Counted from the first letter of the stretch, positions 17,054 to 27,431 are shown. The stretch: 64,000 nt of DNA from Mageeibacillus sp. UBA4314 (GCA_002394605.1 DGUI01000052.1:1-64000); one strand, 5' to 3'. The notes: generated by a model from the sequence alone, not told the origin. A program made the numbers and translations.

Positions 17054-17066
17054 TCTCCGTGGAACA
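17051..17066. promoter_or_regulatory. Degenerate parS-like site
   Basis: TGTTCTCCGTGGAACA differs from the two parS sites at two central positions. It overlaps the T tract of the parB terminator. Possibly a weak or decayed parS. Confidence 0.45.
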
Positions 17067-17130
17067 ATTTGTATTTTGTTGTTGAAAAATAACCTCTTAT
17101 ACAGTAAAATACAACGCGTACGTTTGACAT

Positions 17131-17219
17131 GGAGCTGTATCGAAGTGGTCATAACGAGGCGGTCTTGAAAACCGTTTGTCCGCAAGGGCACGTGGGTTCG
17201 AATCCCACCGGCTCCGCCA
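17131..17219 (+). tRNA. tRNA-Ser (anticodon UGA)
   Basis: The acceptor stem GGAGCTG pairs with CGGCTCC, the discriminator is G and CCA is encoded (17217-17219). The anticodon loop is CTTGAAA with anticodon TGA, there is a long class II variable arm (TTTGTCCGCAAGGGCACG region) and the T-arm is GGGTTCGAATCCC. Its 3' 24 bases are duplicated at 22059-22082, marking an integrated island. Confidence 0.96.
17196..17219. repeat. attL-like repeat (tRNA-Ser 3' end)
   Basis: 24 bases beginning GTTCGAATCCC and ending in CCGCCA, identical to 22059-22082. The T-arm-to-CCA segment is the usual crossover region of tRNA-targeting integrases. Confidence 0.9.
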
Positions 17220-17223
17220 GAAG

Positions 17224-17258
17224 GCCCGTAAACACTGCGTTTGTGGGCTTTTATTTTT
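17224..17258 (+). terminator. Terminator after tRNA-Ser on the island side
   Basis: GCCCGTAAAC (17224-17233)/GTTTGTGGGC (17239-17248) with two G-T pairs, followed by a T-rich tract. Because it lies inside the island it replaces the native terminator now found after the right att copy. Confidence 0.7.
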
Positions 17259-17283
17259 CACGAATTTTCTGCTTTCTTGTAAT

Positions 17284-17628
17284 TCATCCTATAAGTTCCG
17301 TAATCTTGGGGGTACATTCCTTGTTTTTGGGGGTACATTTACCCTCAAAATCGGGCAAGTTCGAACCCACCCAGTTTGTGCTGAAGTCTCTGTTAGGCAA
17401 GGAGAGACCATTCTCAAGCGCAATCGATGATGAGACCTTTGCGGAATAGTCAAGATGACTGTAGACATTGGCTGTAGTGTAGAAGTCACTATGACCAAGC
17501 CACTCCTGGATACTCTTCAAGGGAACACCATTTGCAAGCAGAAGGCTCGCACAGCTGTGTCTCAGATCGTGAAAGCGAATCTTCCTTAGTCCATGGGAAG
17601 TGACAATTAATCCAATATGCAAAGACAT
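17284..17628 (-). pseudogene. Truncated tyrosine integrase (C-terminal catalytic part)
   Basis: About 80 residues match the end of a phage-type integrase: RKIRFHDLRHSCASLLLANG (HxxR motif), EWLGHSDF and the catalytic tyrosine in YSHLDYSAK. The arm-binding domain, core-binding domain and first catalytic Arg are missing; the 5' side runs into unrelated AT-rich sequence. It lies directly inside the island next to tRNA-Ser, where an intact integrase gene would be expected. The tail after LSLPNR contains a repeated CTPK motif. Confidence 0.85.
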
Positions 17629-17676
17629 ATGAGCAGTTTTGAAATATAGAATGTTTGGGAATTAGTAATTTTTTCA

Positions 17677-17705
17677 AAGACACTGACAAAGCTCTATTAT
17701 ATAAT
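17677..17705 (+). promoter_or_regulatory. Promoter of the island acyl-CoA ligase
   Basis: AAGACA (17677-17682), 17 bases, TATAAT (17700-17705). Transcription would start near 17712, only about nine bases before the first ATG (17721) but 28 bases before a second ATG (17740) that has AAAGGA upstream. Confidence 0.5.
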
Positions 17706-17720
17706 TAAAGAATAGTTGAC

Positions 17721-19514
<1,794 letters not shown>

Positions 19515-19560
19515 TAAATAAGGTAGTGGTTGATTTCGTATTCTCTGACTTTAAAAATAT

Positions 19561-19586
19561 GCCTCGCACGATGCGAGGCGTATTTA
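19561..19586. terminator. Terminator after the island ligase
   Basis: Stem GCCTCGCA/TGCGAGGC with loop CGA, flanked by A-rich sequence on the left and T-rich on the right; works on either strand. The rest of 19587-19807 shows no gene I can support. Confidence 0.75.
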
Positions 19587-19807
19587 TTGAACATAACGAA
19601 AGACAATTAATGCGACAGCGGTATAAATAACAGAGATTATTCTTATGATTTCTTCCACTCCCTGAAGATTTCAATATGGTCTTTATGCCATTGAGACTTG
19701 CGAAAGACGGAGTCAAAATCTTCTGTGCATAAGAAGAGTATGAGGTTCGATTTACATACATATCTAACATTACTTATGGTTACGTATCGGATCATTCCTT
19801 CATTGGT

Positions 19808-20200
19808 TCACTCACCAATTTGTTCCTTGCCGTAACCTATCATTTCCGATACATCCCTTATTCTGATTAGTTCAGGGTAATCTGCAAATTCTGATGTAAA
19901 ATAAAACGCCATCCGCTTCATAAATACTACCGGGATAGTTGAAGGGGAAAGCCGTGTATTACTACGTCTGATTCTTGTAGCCCCGTTTGGGAATTGTGCC
20001 CCCGGATGTGCCCCCAAATAATTGATAAGATCCCGCTTAAAAAGGGTATATTTGTGAGTTGTTTTCGCTTGTATCACGCAAGGAATTTCTGTATCAAGAA
20101 GCTCTTTTGCGACTCTTTTACTGACGTGAACGAGCTTGCGGAATTGCTCCAAAGATAGTGTTTCAGGGACTTCATCCCAGTTGATGTTTTGAGTGTTCAT
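19808..20200 (-). pseudogene. Truncated helix-turn-helix/excisionase-type protein
   Basis: A 130-residue ORF. Residues 14-60 (LSLEQFRKLVHVSKRVAKEL ... FKRDLINYLG) look like the N-terminal DNA-binding domain of proteins paired with tyrosine integrases in Clostridia elements. The C-terminal YPELIRIRDVSEMIGYGKEQ is the beginning of a second, MerR/Xis-like helix-turn-helix that stops after GKEQIGE, where related proteins continue with the recognition helix. I read it as a decayed island gene. The upstream GAAAACGAT is a weak ribosome site. Confidence 0.6.
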
Positions 20201-20529
20201 ATCGTTTTCCTTTGTGAGTAAGATTGAGATGAGTTGAGGATGTTACCGAATAAATGCCATTGCATTATGGTTGGCATTCGTAATCATTTATCTGACTGCT
20301 GTGGGTATATACAGATCTGAACATCCGTGGGTTATAGGAAACCGTTAATTACAAAAATGGGTACCTATATTATAATTAAGAGTGTACCCTTACGCATTTA
20401 TTGGTCTAACGCTTGATATCGTGAAGCGTCACGGTAGGGGGAACTGTCCCATTATTGGACATACACCTGCGCTACAATAATGATGAGATAGTAGATGCGA
20501 CGATATAAAAGTCGGGAAAGGATAATAAT
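20201..20529. other. Non-coding spacer of the island
   Basis: A 329-base AT-rich stretch without a convincing gene. It contains a TATTATAATTAAG segment near 20370 that could be a -10 region, and a REP-like phrase (ACGGTAGGGGGAACTGTCCC) near 20431 of a kind seen in Firmicute spacers. Confidence 0.4.
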
Positions 20530-20700
20530 ATGCTACCTGAAGAGTTGGCTCGTGAAAAGATAGACAAACAATTAAACAGAGCCGGTTGGGATATTGTTCT
20601 TCGTGATGAATATGTTCCCAACACAACATCTGCTGTCAAAGAAGCATTGATGAAGAAAAGGAATCCAGCAAAGAAAGTATCAAGACATTCGATTTGCTGA
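20530..20700 (+). pseudogene. HsdR N-terminal remnant (type I restriction R subunit)
   Basis: A 56-codon ORF, MLPEELAREKIDKQLNRAGW then DIVLRDEYVPNTTSAVKEAL, matches the start of type I restriction endonuclease R subunits (typically ARxKIDxxLxxAGW). It ends abruptly with divergent sequence and a stop before any nuclease or helicase motif. It is a relic of a type I restriction-modification system in the island, next to rhuM, a gene often found inside such loci. No HsdM or HsdS remains are visible. Confidence 0.75.
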
Positions 20701-20810
20701 AGCATGGCATGGTCCGGCTCTATTAAGTGCTTTTGTTGATACGAAAAAGATAGCTTCAATTAGATGATTGACAAGGGAGCTTTGATGCGCAAGTGAGGTA
20801 ATAACATATT

Positions 20811-21923
20811 ATGAAAGATAACAACAATGATAAGAAAAAAGACGAATTATCAATAAGATCAAGTGCAGCTGAGTATCTTACTTATATTGCATCAACCGGG
20901 ACCGATGGAGAAGATACCGGGATTGAGATGCGTTATGAGGATGAGAATATCTGGCTCACGCAGAAGCTTATGGCGCAGCTTTATGATGTTGATGTTCGTA
21001 CGATCAATTATCATGTGAAGAAGATTTTTGCAGACAGCGAATTGCAGGAAAATTCAGTTATCCGAAAATTTCGGATAACTGCCCAAGATGGCAAATCATA
21101 TAATGCAAATCACTATTCTCTCGAGATGATCATCGCAGTCGGATTTAAAGTGAATTCCGAGCGTGCTGTTCAGTTCCGCAAGTGGATCAATCAGATCGCC
21201 AAGGACTATACGATCAAAGGTTGGGTAATGGACTCTGAGAGGATCAAGCGTGGAACATTCCTGACGGATAAGTATTTTGATGAACAGCTTGAGCGTATCA
21301 GAGAGATACGCGCCAGTGAGAGACTCTTCTATCAGAAGATAACGGATATCTATGCAACATCTGTTGATTACGATAAGACTGCTGCCGCTACAAAGCGCTT
21401 CTATGCGACGGTACAGAATAAGATGCACTATGCCGTGCATGGTCATACGGCCGCAGAACTGATCGTCGAGAGGGCAGATCATACAAAGGAACACATGGGA
21501 CTTACAACATGGTCTGATGCTCCCGACGGGAAGATCAAGAAAAGCGATGTCGTTATAGCAAAGAATTATCTTTCGCAAGAAGAGATGGGGCAGCTTAACC
21601 GAATGGTATCTGCATATCTTGATTATGCTGAGAATATGGCGGCTCGTCATATACCTCTTACAATGGCTGACTGGGAGACAAGGCTCAACCGTTTTATTGA
21701 GATGTTCGAGTACGGTCTTCTTAACGATGCCGGTAAAGTTACTGCGGAGATTGCAAAACTGCATGCCGAATCTGAGTTTGAGAAATACAGGGTAATCCAG
21801 GATAAGCTTTTCATGTCAGACTACGACAGATATATGCTTGAACTTGAAGAACAGCTGAAGCTTCAGGAGAAGAATAAGCCTACGGATGATAATGGTGATT
21901 CAGACAGAAACGGCCAGGAATAA
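20811..21923 (+). CDS. rhuM: RhuM-family protein
   Basis: A 370-residue protein with the RhuM layout: IWLTQKLMAQLYDVDVRTIN (residues about 44-63, helix-turn-helix-like), then the KILR-type segment HYSLEMIIAVGFKVNSERAV, and a long helical C-terminal part ending in a charged tail. RhuM proteins occur widely in pathogenicity islands and inside type I restriction loci; their molecular function is not established. It appears full length. The hsdR remnant upstream supports an origin in a restriction cassette. Start at 20811 has no strong ribosome site; MRYEDENIW further in is an alternative start. Confidence 0.85.
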   Translation: MKDNNNDKKKDELSIRSSAAEYLTYIASTGTDGEDTGIEMRYEDENIWLTQKLMAQLYDVDVRTINYHVKKIFADSELQENSVIRKFRITAQDGKSYNANHYSLEMIIAVGFKVNSERAVQFRKWINQIAKDYTIKGWVMDSERIKRGTFLTDKYFDEQLERIREIRASERLFYQKITDIYATSVDYDKTAAATKRFYATVQNKMHYAVHGHTAAELIVERADHTKEHMGLTTWSDAPDGKIKKSDVVIAKNYLSQEEMGQLNRMVSAYLDYAENMAARHIPLTMADWETRLNRFIEMFEYGLLNDAGKVTAEIAKLHAESEFEKYRVIQDKLFMSDYDRYMLELEEQLKLQEKNKPTDDNGDSDRNGQE

Positions 21924-22058
21924 TTGACCCATTATCTGACCCATTATGAGATGAAACTAAAACCGAAATAGTGGACTGACCGGGATAAAACCCTCGATTT
22001 TGTGCTCTGAAATGGCCTAAAACGGGCTATTTGGAGCGGATGAGACAAAAACTATCAA

Positions 22059-22082
22059 GTTCGAATCCCACCGGCTCCGCCA
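22059..22082. repeat. attR-like repeat of the tRNA-Ser 3' end
   Basis: A perfect 24-base copy of 17196-17219, including the T-arm and CCA. Upstream sequence does not continue the tRNA, so this is a partial copy and not a second tRNA gene. Confidence 0.9.
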
Positions 22083-22095
22083 ATTTTAATGAAAT

Positions 22096-22129
22096 TACCC
22101 CCTAAAGTTGAAAATCTTCGGGGGTTTTT
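22096..22129 (+). terminator. Original tRNA-Ser terminator, displaced by the island
   Basis: TTACCCCC...GGGGGT with a short inner stem AAGT/ATCTT region and a TTTTTC tail. It lies 14 bases past the right att repeat, where the native tRNA terminator should be. Confidence 0.65.
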
Positions 22130-22224
22130 CTTTGATTGACGCTAAAATACTCCCTGCTTTTGCAGCCCAACATGTGTACCAGGGGTGGCTATAATGGGTC
22201 GTTTTTGGCCGTTTTTTAGGCACT

Positions 22225-22368
22225 TTAGCTTCGATGAGAACGGGCAGATAGAGACATTAAGCTGATGAAGCGCGCGACATTCTCGATGTCGTTGACCATT
22301 TCGAGATAGTCAGGTATCAGATCCATCGACGGCTTTATAAACTTAATTCTCTTGGACTCAAATATCAC
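22225..22368 (-). pseudogene. GNAT acetyltransferase, N-terminal fragment
   Basis: From a GTG at 22368 that overlaps the stop of the DinB-like gene (GTGA), the frame reads (M)IFESKRIKFIKPSMDLI, then PDYLEMVNDIENVARFI. This is the start of a RimJ-like GNAT domain, after which sequence similarity to the family is lost and the frame stops. Only about 47 codons remain. The original gene was probably translationally coupled to the DinB-like gene and was cut close to the island boundary. Confidence 0.6.
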
Positions 22369-22889
22369 TTGGTTACCTGCCCCTTTCGATACCGCCCGAA
22401 AAGGATCCCGTCGTCCACATACTTGTCCGCCTGGGAGACCCACATCGGGAACTCGCCCGTTGCAAGCGCCGTCTGTCCGTTGAGCATTCCTGTATGAAAC
22501 GAAATGTGCCTGAACTGCCTGAGCACCAGCTCCATTCTCGTGTGTTCGCAGTTCTCGGGGCACTCGTAGAGCATTTCGTCGGTGAGGGAGTCGAGGTACG
22601 CGTATGTTTTCTGCTCGACCTTGTCGAGGTATTCCAGCAGCTGTTCGTCGGTCAGCACCACCGTTGCCGGCTTGTCGGGGTTGTCCAGCCCTTCCTCGTG
22701 GAACGGAGGCTCCTCGTAGACGCAGGGATTGATAAACCACTTGTCGGCGGAATGGAGCGCGTGATATGCCCAACGCCAGCAGGGCGCGCCGCAGCAAAGC
22801 GCATCGCGGTCATAGGTGCGGATCGACGTCCTGATGTTGAGGAAGTTCGGTTTTACCATGTCTTTGATTATCATGCAAAGTTCGTTCAT
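22365..22889 (-). CDS. DinB-like four-helix-bundle protein
   Basis: A 174-residue protein, MNELCMIIKDMVKPNFLNIR..., with the DinB/DUF664-type histidine pattern: WAYHALHSADKW (His in helix 2) and FRHISFHTGMLNG (paired His in helix 4), likely metal ligands. Members include thiol transferases and many of unknown role. AAAGGAG precedes the ATG. The gene is markedly GC-rich compared with the AT-rich island next door and even with the core genome, with codons such as CTC, GCG and CGG, which suggests separate acquisition. Confidence 0.75.
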   Translation of the reverse strand: MNELCMIIKDMVKPNFLNIRTSIRTYDRDALCCGAPCWRWAYHALHSADKWFINPCVYEEPPFHEEGLDNPDKPATVVLTDEQLLEYLDKVEQKTYAYLDSLTDEMLYECPENCEHTRMELVLRQFRHISFHTGMLNGQTALATGEFPMWVSQADKYVDDGILFGRYRKGQVTK

Positions 22890-22979
22890 TTTGTGTCTCC
22901 TTTTGTGAGTGAGGCTTTTGCAGCGTAAACGGGCGTATCATCCAGGTGGTAATCACCGACATACACATAGATTGAAACT

Positions 22980-23020
22980 ACCCCCGTAAGTTGAAAAGTG
23001 ATATACAGCTTACGGGGGTA
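22980..23020 (-). terminator. Hairpin downstream of the 23-kb membrane protein gene
   Basis: ACCCCCGTAAG pairs with CTTACGGGGGT around an 18-base loop. The left arm shares the phrase CCCC-TAAGTTGAAAA with the hairpin at 22096, so the two hairpins may be related copies. Confidence 0.65.
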
Positions 23021-23023
23021 TTC

Positions 23024-23503
23024 TCATTCAAACATGTGCAGTTCATCTTTGATCCTGAACATCTTCACCTGATCGCCGGCTTTAGGTTCTTCTGCGGGCT
23101 TGAATTTCGCAAGGTAGTTTAAGTCAAGGTCCTCAAGTCCTTTTATCTTATAGCCCTTGTCTGTCTTTGTGATGACCTCGCCCGACAGGAATTCATAATC
23201 GCCTTTCCTGATCGATCCTGCTGTTGCAAAGATATTGTAGACTGCGTAGATCGGGAAGATAAGGATGAACAGATATGCGATCACCATCTTAAGGCTGTAG
23301 ATGACAACATGCGCATATATGATGATAAGTGCGACGATGGTTATGGCGACTGCCAGAACGATCAGGGATGCGATAAATATCTTGACGCTTAAGCCCCTCT
23401 CGTTTGAAATGATCTTCTTCTCTTTGTCTTCCTCGACTGAGATCTTACTGATCATGCCGCTGTCCAGTGCTTCCCTGACTGCCCATTTTGTGTCTCTTGC
23501 CAT
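23024..23503 (-). CDS. Small membrane protein of unknown function
   Basis: A 159-residue protein with two closely spaced hydrophobic helices at about residues 39-62 (VKIFIASLIVLAVAITIVAL) and 67-92, a charged N-terminus with no signal peptide, and a soluble C-terminal domain of about 60 residues (GDYEFLSGEVITKTDKGYKI ... DQVKMFRI). The C-terminal part looks like a small beta barrel. No family recognised. It stands alone between two hairpins and the hydrolase gene. Confidence 0.7.
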   Translation of the reverse strand: MARDTKWAVREALDSGMISKISVEEDKEKKIISNERGLSVKIFIASLIVLAVAITIVALIIIYAHVVIYSLKMVIAYLFILIFPIYAVYNIFATAGSIRKGDYEFLSGEVITKTDKGYKIKGLEDLDLNYLAKFKPAEEPKAGDQVKMFRIKDELHMFE

Positions 23504-23555
23504 TGCTTTTATGCCTCCCGTTTCTTAAACGGGAACAATTATAACATAAAAGAGC

Positions 23556-24323
23556 TCACACGGGCATATCCATGAATTCATCTATCGCCTTGAGGACAGG
23601 AACGGAATATTCTGCCTCGCCGAACAGCCACTGTTCATGCTGCATGTCAAATTCCCTGATATCAGGATCGTGGAAGTAACGCTTGTATCGCTTGAGATAT
23701 TTCTCACCCATCTTATTTGCATAGATAAAGTGAGCTTTTGTATGTTCCACGCTTATGTCATCCTCAAGGTGCGTGAGGAGGTCTGTATAGTACTCATTGC
23801 GGATGGATTCCGGCTTGAACTGCGCGAAACATTCCATGAACTTATCTGCAACTTCGTCGCTCATCAGGAACATCTTCTTGAGCTTCTCTTTGGTCTTCAT
23901 CTGCTTCTTCTCACTGCCTGTAAAACTGGTGAGGAGAGGGACCACGAGCTTGGACTGGAGCCAGGCTGCAAACCTTCCGCTCTGATCCAGATCAGGGCTG
24001 CCGAAGATCGCATGATCTATATGTATGTTGCGCCTCATTACGAGCTGTCCGACGAAGCTCGAACCGAGGGATGAACCGATGGCTCCGTCTACTTTTCCGT
24101 TATGGTTTGATCTGATGTAATCCTCGATCTTCTCCGTCACGGTGATCATATCGGGAAAGATATCATCACTTCCGTCAAATCCGTCGTAGTTCACGCAGAT
24201 CAGATGATACTTCTCTGCCAGCTCATCAAGAACAGTGCAGAAGTTCGTCTGATAGTTACAGCATGTTCCGGGGAGGAGCATCATTGTCTTGCCGTTTTTG
24301 TTGCCGATCTCATCGTATGTCAT
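23556..24323 (-). CDS. Alpha/beta hydrolase
   Basis: A 255-residue cytosolic protein with the alpha/beta hydrolase order: oxyanion region MMLLPGTCCNYQTNF, nucleophile elbow GAIGSSLGSSFVGQ (Ser near residue 85) and a likely catalytic His in the C-terminal EFDMQHEQWLFG. A helical cap lies between residues 120 and 200 (ends in KKMFLMSDEVADKF). Substrate unknown. The ATG at 24323 follows GGAAGGTG by about eleven bases. It is monocistronic by appearance. Confidence 0.8.
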   Translation of the reverse strand: MTYDEIGNKNGKTMMLLPGTCCNYQTNFCTVLDELAEKYHLICVNYDGFDGSDDIFPDMITVTEKIEDYIRSNHNGKVDGAIGSSLGSSFVGQLVMRRNIHIDHAIFGSPDLDQSGRFAAWLQSKLVVPLLTSFTGSEKKQMKTKEKLKKMFLMSDEVADKFMECFAQFKPESIRNEYYTDLLTHLEDDISVEHTKAHFIYANKMGEKYLKRYKRYFHDPDIREFDMQHEQWLFGEAEYSVPVLKAIDEFMDMPV

Positions 24324-24396
24324 ATTATCATCACCTTCCGGTGATGTATTATAACACCTTTTCGCGAAGAATGTTAGTCTTTGCTAACTTAAATCT

Positions 24397-25314
24397 CTAC
24401 AGCCACTTCTTAACCTTGAAGAATATGAGGCATCCCACAAATATCAATACGCACACTCCGATGACGATAGGGTATGCCACGGGGGATGCCAGTTCAGGCA
24501 TGTGAACGAAGTTCATGCCGTACCAGCCGGTAATGAGCGTGAGCGGCATGAAGATACTTGTAACTACCGTCAGGATCGTCATTATCCTGTTCTGCTTCAG
24601 GTCGATCTGGGTCTGATTCAAGTCTCTGATCTGCGAAGTGTAATCTGCCAGCGACGATGTCATGTCGTGGAGCGTCTGAACTCTCTGGGATACTAAGTGA
24701 AAGTATCTGACATTATCATCAAGGAAGAACTCATTCTCGTTCTCTTCGAACTCCTGACTGAGATCCAGGAGCTGTGCGTAGTGCATCTTCAGGTCACGTA
24801 ATTCACTTCTGATGTCACTTAATTCCCTGACCGGATCAGCAGCGCCCCCGCTTAATATCTCCTGCTCGATCTCATCAAGTCTCTTATCGTACTGCTCGAT
24901 GATCTTGTAGTCCCTGTGGATGATGCTCTCGAGAAAATCATAGAGGAATCTCTCCAGGCAGGGATTGATGTATTTCTTGGTCTTGGCTATCTTGTCTATG
25001 ATCCTTGAAGCAAAGCCTTCGTCGTCGATAAAAACGACGCCTTTCTCATCAAGTGCAAACGCGAAATTATGATTATGTCCTGATATATCCTTCCTGCTTG
25101 GAACAGAGAAGGTTCCCGTGAGAGAATCGATATTGACTTCAGCACGCGTATCAGTGATATCATCAGTATTTATGTCCCACTCGATGCCCATGTCGAATTT
25201 CCTGTTGGAGTTGATCCACTCCTCCGAACTGATGACGGCGATATACTGGAAATCAATGTTCTCGAAAGTCGTAGGCTCGAATTCTTCTATTCTCTCTCCG
25301 ATCCTGTAGTACAT
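24397..25314 (-). CDS. corA: CorA-family divalent cation transporter
   Basis: A 305-residue protein with a large soluble N-terminal domain, a long coiled helix and two C-terminal membrane helices. The first ends in the family signature GMN (TGWYGMNFVHMPELASP, near residue 262), the second precedes a basic tail (FFKVKKWL). CorA pentamers conduct Mg2+ or related ions. AGGAGG lies about ten bases before the ATG. It is divergent from the gene at 25398. Confidence 0.92.
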   Translation of the reverse strand: MYYRIGERIEEFEPTTFENIDFQYIAVISSEEWINSNRKFDMGIEWDINTDDITDTRAEVNIDSLTGTFSVPSRKDISGHNHNFAFALDEKGVVFIDDEGFASRIIDKIAKTKKYINPCLERFLYDFLESIIHRDYKIIEQYDKRLDEIEQEILSGGAADPVRELSDIRSELRDLKMHYAQLLDLSQEFEENENEFFLDDNVRYFHLVSQRVQTLHDMTSSLADYTSQIRDLNQTQIDLKQNRIMTILTVVTSIFMPLTLITGWYGMNFVHMPELASPVAYPIVIGVCVLIFVGCLIFFKVKKWL

Positions 25315-25397
25315 ATATGGACCAAACCTCCTGATCTGTTACTGTTATTATAGCATGATATAATAAAGGCAGTCATTGCAACAAAACGGCGAGGTAT

Positions 25398-25766
25398 ATG
25401 GATATGCATAAGTGGTACGATGAAGAATACGAATTCACCATAGAAGTCACGGGTTATCTCCACGGCGACAAGACCGAGCGGTACTGCCGCAACGGGGAAG
25501 AGATCGGTGACCGGTACACATGTACTTATGGCTGTCCCGTTAATAAAGACGGATACGGGATCTGTTCGAAGACTATGATGATGCTCTATCCGCTGATGGA
25601 GGCCGTCAGGAGCGGCGGAGACCTGGAGAATCTCGGAGGAGATGGCAAGTATACGAAGACTGTCGTATGCCCTGACGGATGTGTTATCTTCAGACTGACT
25701 GCAAAGCCACTGGGAAATGAGAACTTTCACAAGGGCGGATTCTATGATTACCCTGATCAGACTTAA
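25398..25766 (+). CDS. TIGR04076-family small cysteine-containing protein
   Basis: A 122-residue protein with conserved cysteines in YTCTYGCPVNKDGYGIC and VVCPDGCVIFRLTA, the pattern of TIGR04076 proteins common in gut anaerobes. The function is unknown; the cysteines may bind a metal or be redox active. An alternative start is MHKWYDEE at 25404. GGCGAGG precedes the start. It is convergent with the membrane protein gene at 25773, with only six bases between stops. Confidence 0.72.
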   Translation: MDMHKWYDEEYEFTIEVTGYLHGDKTERYCRNGEEIGDRYTCTYGCPVNKDGYGICSKTMMMLYPLMEAVRSGGDLENLGGDGKYTKTVVCPDGCVIFRLTAKPLGNENFHKGGFYDYPDQT

Positions 25767-25772
25767 GTTATG

Positions 25773-27431
25773 TCAGCCCTGGCCCATGATGGACGGGAGG
25801 TCTGACAGTTCCGCCCTGTAGCTGATGCCGCTGTCACGCCTTATAAGCACCATGACACCGCCCTTGGTGAAGGTGTCCTTCCATGATGTGCGGCACTCTC
25901 TTATATATGCCATGTCGTATTGGGAACCATATCCCATCTCTTGCATTATGATGGCAGCTCTTGACATGTCACTGCACAGTATGAGATCCGGTTCACCCAT
26001 GCTCTTCCAGGAAGCGATGTCAGCTTCATTCGTGCTGTCCGGATTGGATGCGAATATGGCATATGTCACGCCTTCGTTGTTGAAGTTGAGAGGCTTTGCA
26101 TCATTGAGGTACGGATTAACGGGGGTAGCTTCCCTGGTAACTGCCGTATTTTGTTCCACGGCATGAGTTCCGCTCTCATCTGCGGTAAGGTCCCACGTGG
26201 CAAACCACTTCCTGTCCTCAAGTGAGTTTTCTTCTATCCAGTTATACAGATCCCTCGATATCCAGTAAGGGTGGTTTATGTCGTTCACGGAAGCAAAGCA
26301 TGTCCACATGATGCTTATCACGACGCCTACCGAACAGAATGCGCCGCCAAGCCATCTCATGAGATCTTTACGGGATGTTTCAGTCCCGGTATCTTTCCTG
26401 GTTGACAGCGATATCCAGGCCGCATATATACCTGTCATGAGGAACAGCCCGAAATGGTGCAGATAGATATAGAGGGCGCCGAAGATCATGAGCGTAAGGA
26501 ACGGCAGGAAGATGTCAGGAAGAATGTCGCGCCTGACAAAGAAATATGCCAGAGCAGCCCACAAAAGGATGCTGATGACAGATGTGATCAGAAGCTGACC
26601 TGAGCTAAGTCCCGTGATGGCATCAGGACCATACGCGGTCATGGAGGTTATGCACAGTTCGGAAGGCAGCATCAGGATCTCCATCAGGAATGTCTTAAGG
26701 ACAGGCTTGCTGCTGACCTCATCCATGCCCGCAGAATTGCCTGTAGGCCATATCATGAGCATGAGAAGTATTGCAGCTGCCAGGAGCGCCGCAAGGCATA
26801 ATACCTGCTTATATGAGCGGAAAACGGCGCGCTTGCGGATGAGATCAATGACCCATGCTGCCGCAATGCCTCCGGTGATCGCGATCCCGAAAGTATCGGC
26901 AAGGCAGAGAAGGATCAGTGACAATAGTGTCCTGACGGGATGCTCACCGCGTGTCTTAAATGAATCAGCAGCGAGGAAGAGTGCGAGCGTCACGAGCATA
27001 TAAGGTCTGGCGATGACTGCATACTGGTACATGAAGAAATATGTGAACGGCATGACAGCCTTGAAGGCGTTAGGGAAAGGTGACCGGAATAAGAATACTG
27101 CACAGGCAGAAGCAGATATGATGATGTTGACCGCCTTAAGACCGGTCTCGTACGGAACGCCGAGTTTGGTGGGGATGCTCAGTATCAGCCACCAGAGCGG
27201 GACGTGACCTTCAACGTGAGGGAGCTTAAAGAGCATGTCGGAATAGGAAGCATCACGTGCGATAAGCCACGACTGCGCCTCATCCAGCCACGGTTCATGG
27301 AAGACCGCGACAGCGGTACTTACCATCACGAACAATACGAGGACTGCCATGCCGGTCTTGCGCTCTGACAGCGAATTGAAGCCGGTAAACAATCCGGAAA
27401 ACGGAAGCTTAGATCTTCCTGATCCTTCCAC
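25773..27431 (-). CDS. Multi-pass GT-C-like membrane protein
   Basis: A 552-residue protein with about ten hydrophobic helices. After the first helix it has FHEPWLDEAQSWLIARD, an acidic loop that resembles the catalytic first loop of GT-C glycosyltransferases (PMT/ArnT type), and HVPLWWLIL follows. Such enzymes use polyprenyl-phosphate sugars outside the membrane. The C-terminal 120 residues are soluble. Start is a GTG at 27431 with AGGAGG six bases upstream. Substrate unknown; the GT-C reading is inferred from the loop motif and topology. Confidence 0.7.
   Translation of the reverse strand: MEGSGRSKLPFSGLFTGFNSLSERKTGMAVLVLFVMVSTAVAVFHEPWLDEAQSWLIARDASYSDMLFKLPHVEGHVPLWWLILSIPTKLGVPYETGLKAVNIIISASACAVFLFRSPFPNAFKAVMPFTYFFMYQYAVIARPYMLVTLALFLAADSFKTRGEHPVRTLLSLILLCLADTFGIAITGGIAAAWVIDLIRKRAVFRSYKQVLCLAALLAAAILLMLMIWPTGNSAGMDEVSSKPVLKTFLMEILMLPSELCITSMTAYGPDAITGLSSGQLLITSVISILLWAALAYFFVRRDILPDIFLPFLTLMIFGALYIYLHHFGLFLMTGIYAAWISLSTRKDTGTETSRKDLMRWLGGAFCSVGVVISIMWTCFASVNDINHPYWISRDLYNWIEENSLEDRKWFATWDLTADESGTHAVEQNTAVTREATPVNPYLNDAKPLNFNNEGVTYAIFASNPDSTNEADIASWKSMGEPDLILCSDMSRAAIIMQEMGYGSQYDMAYIRECRTSWKDTFTKGGVMVLIRRDSGISYRAELSDLPSIMGQG

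Noticed and set aside
22059..22082. A possible second tRNA-Ser gene
   Set aside because: Only the T-arm-to-CCA 24 bases are present; no anticodon arm or 5' acceptor strand upstream. It is an att duplicate.
22225..22797. A 190-codon arginine-rich frame over the DinB-like gene
   Set aside because: The first three quarters are an out-of-frame shadow of the GC-rich DinB-like gene; only the last 47 codons (GNAT fragment) look real.
23743..26161. TGTTCCACG half-sites near 23743 and 26152 as extra parS sites
   Set aside because: Only one arm matches; the palindrome is not completed and both lie inside coding regions.
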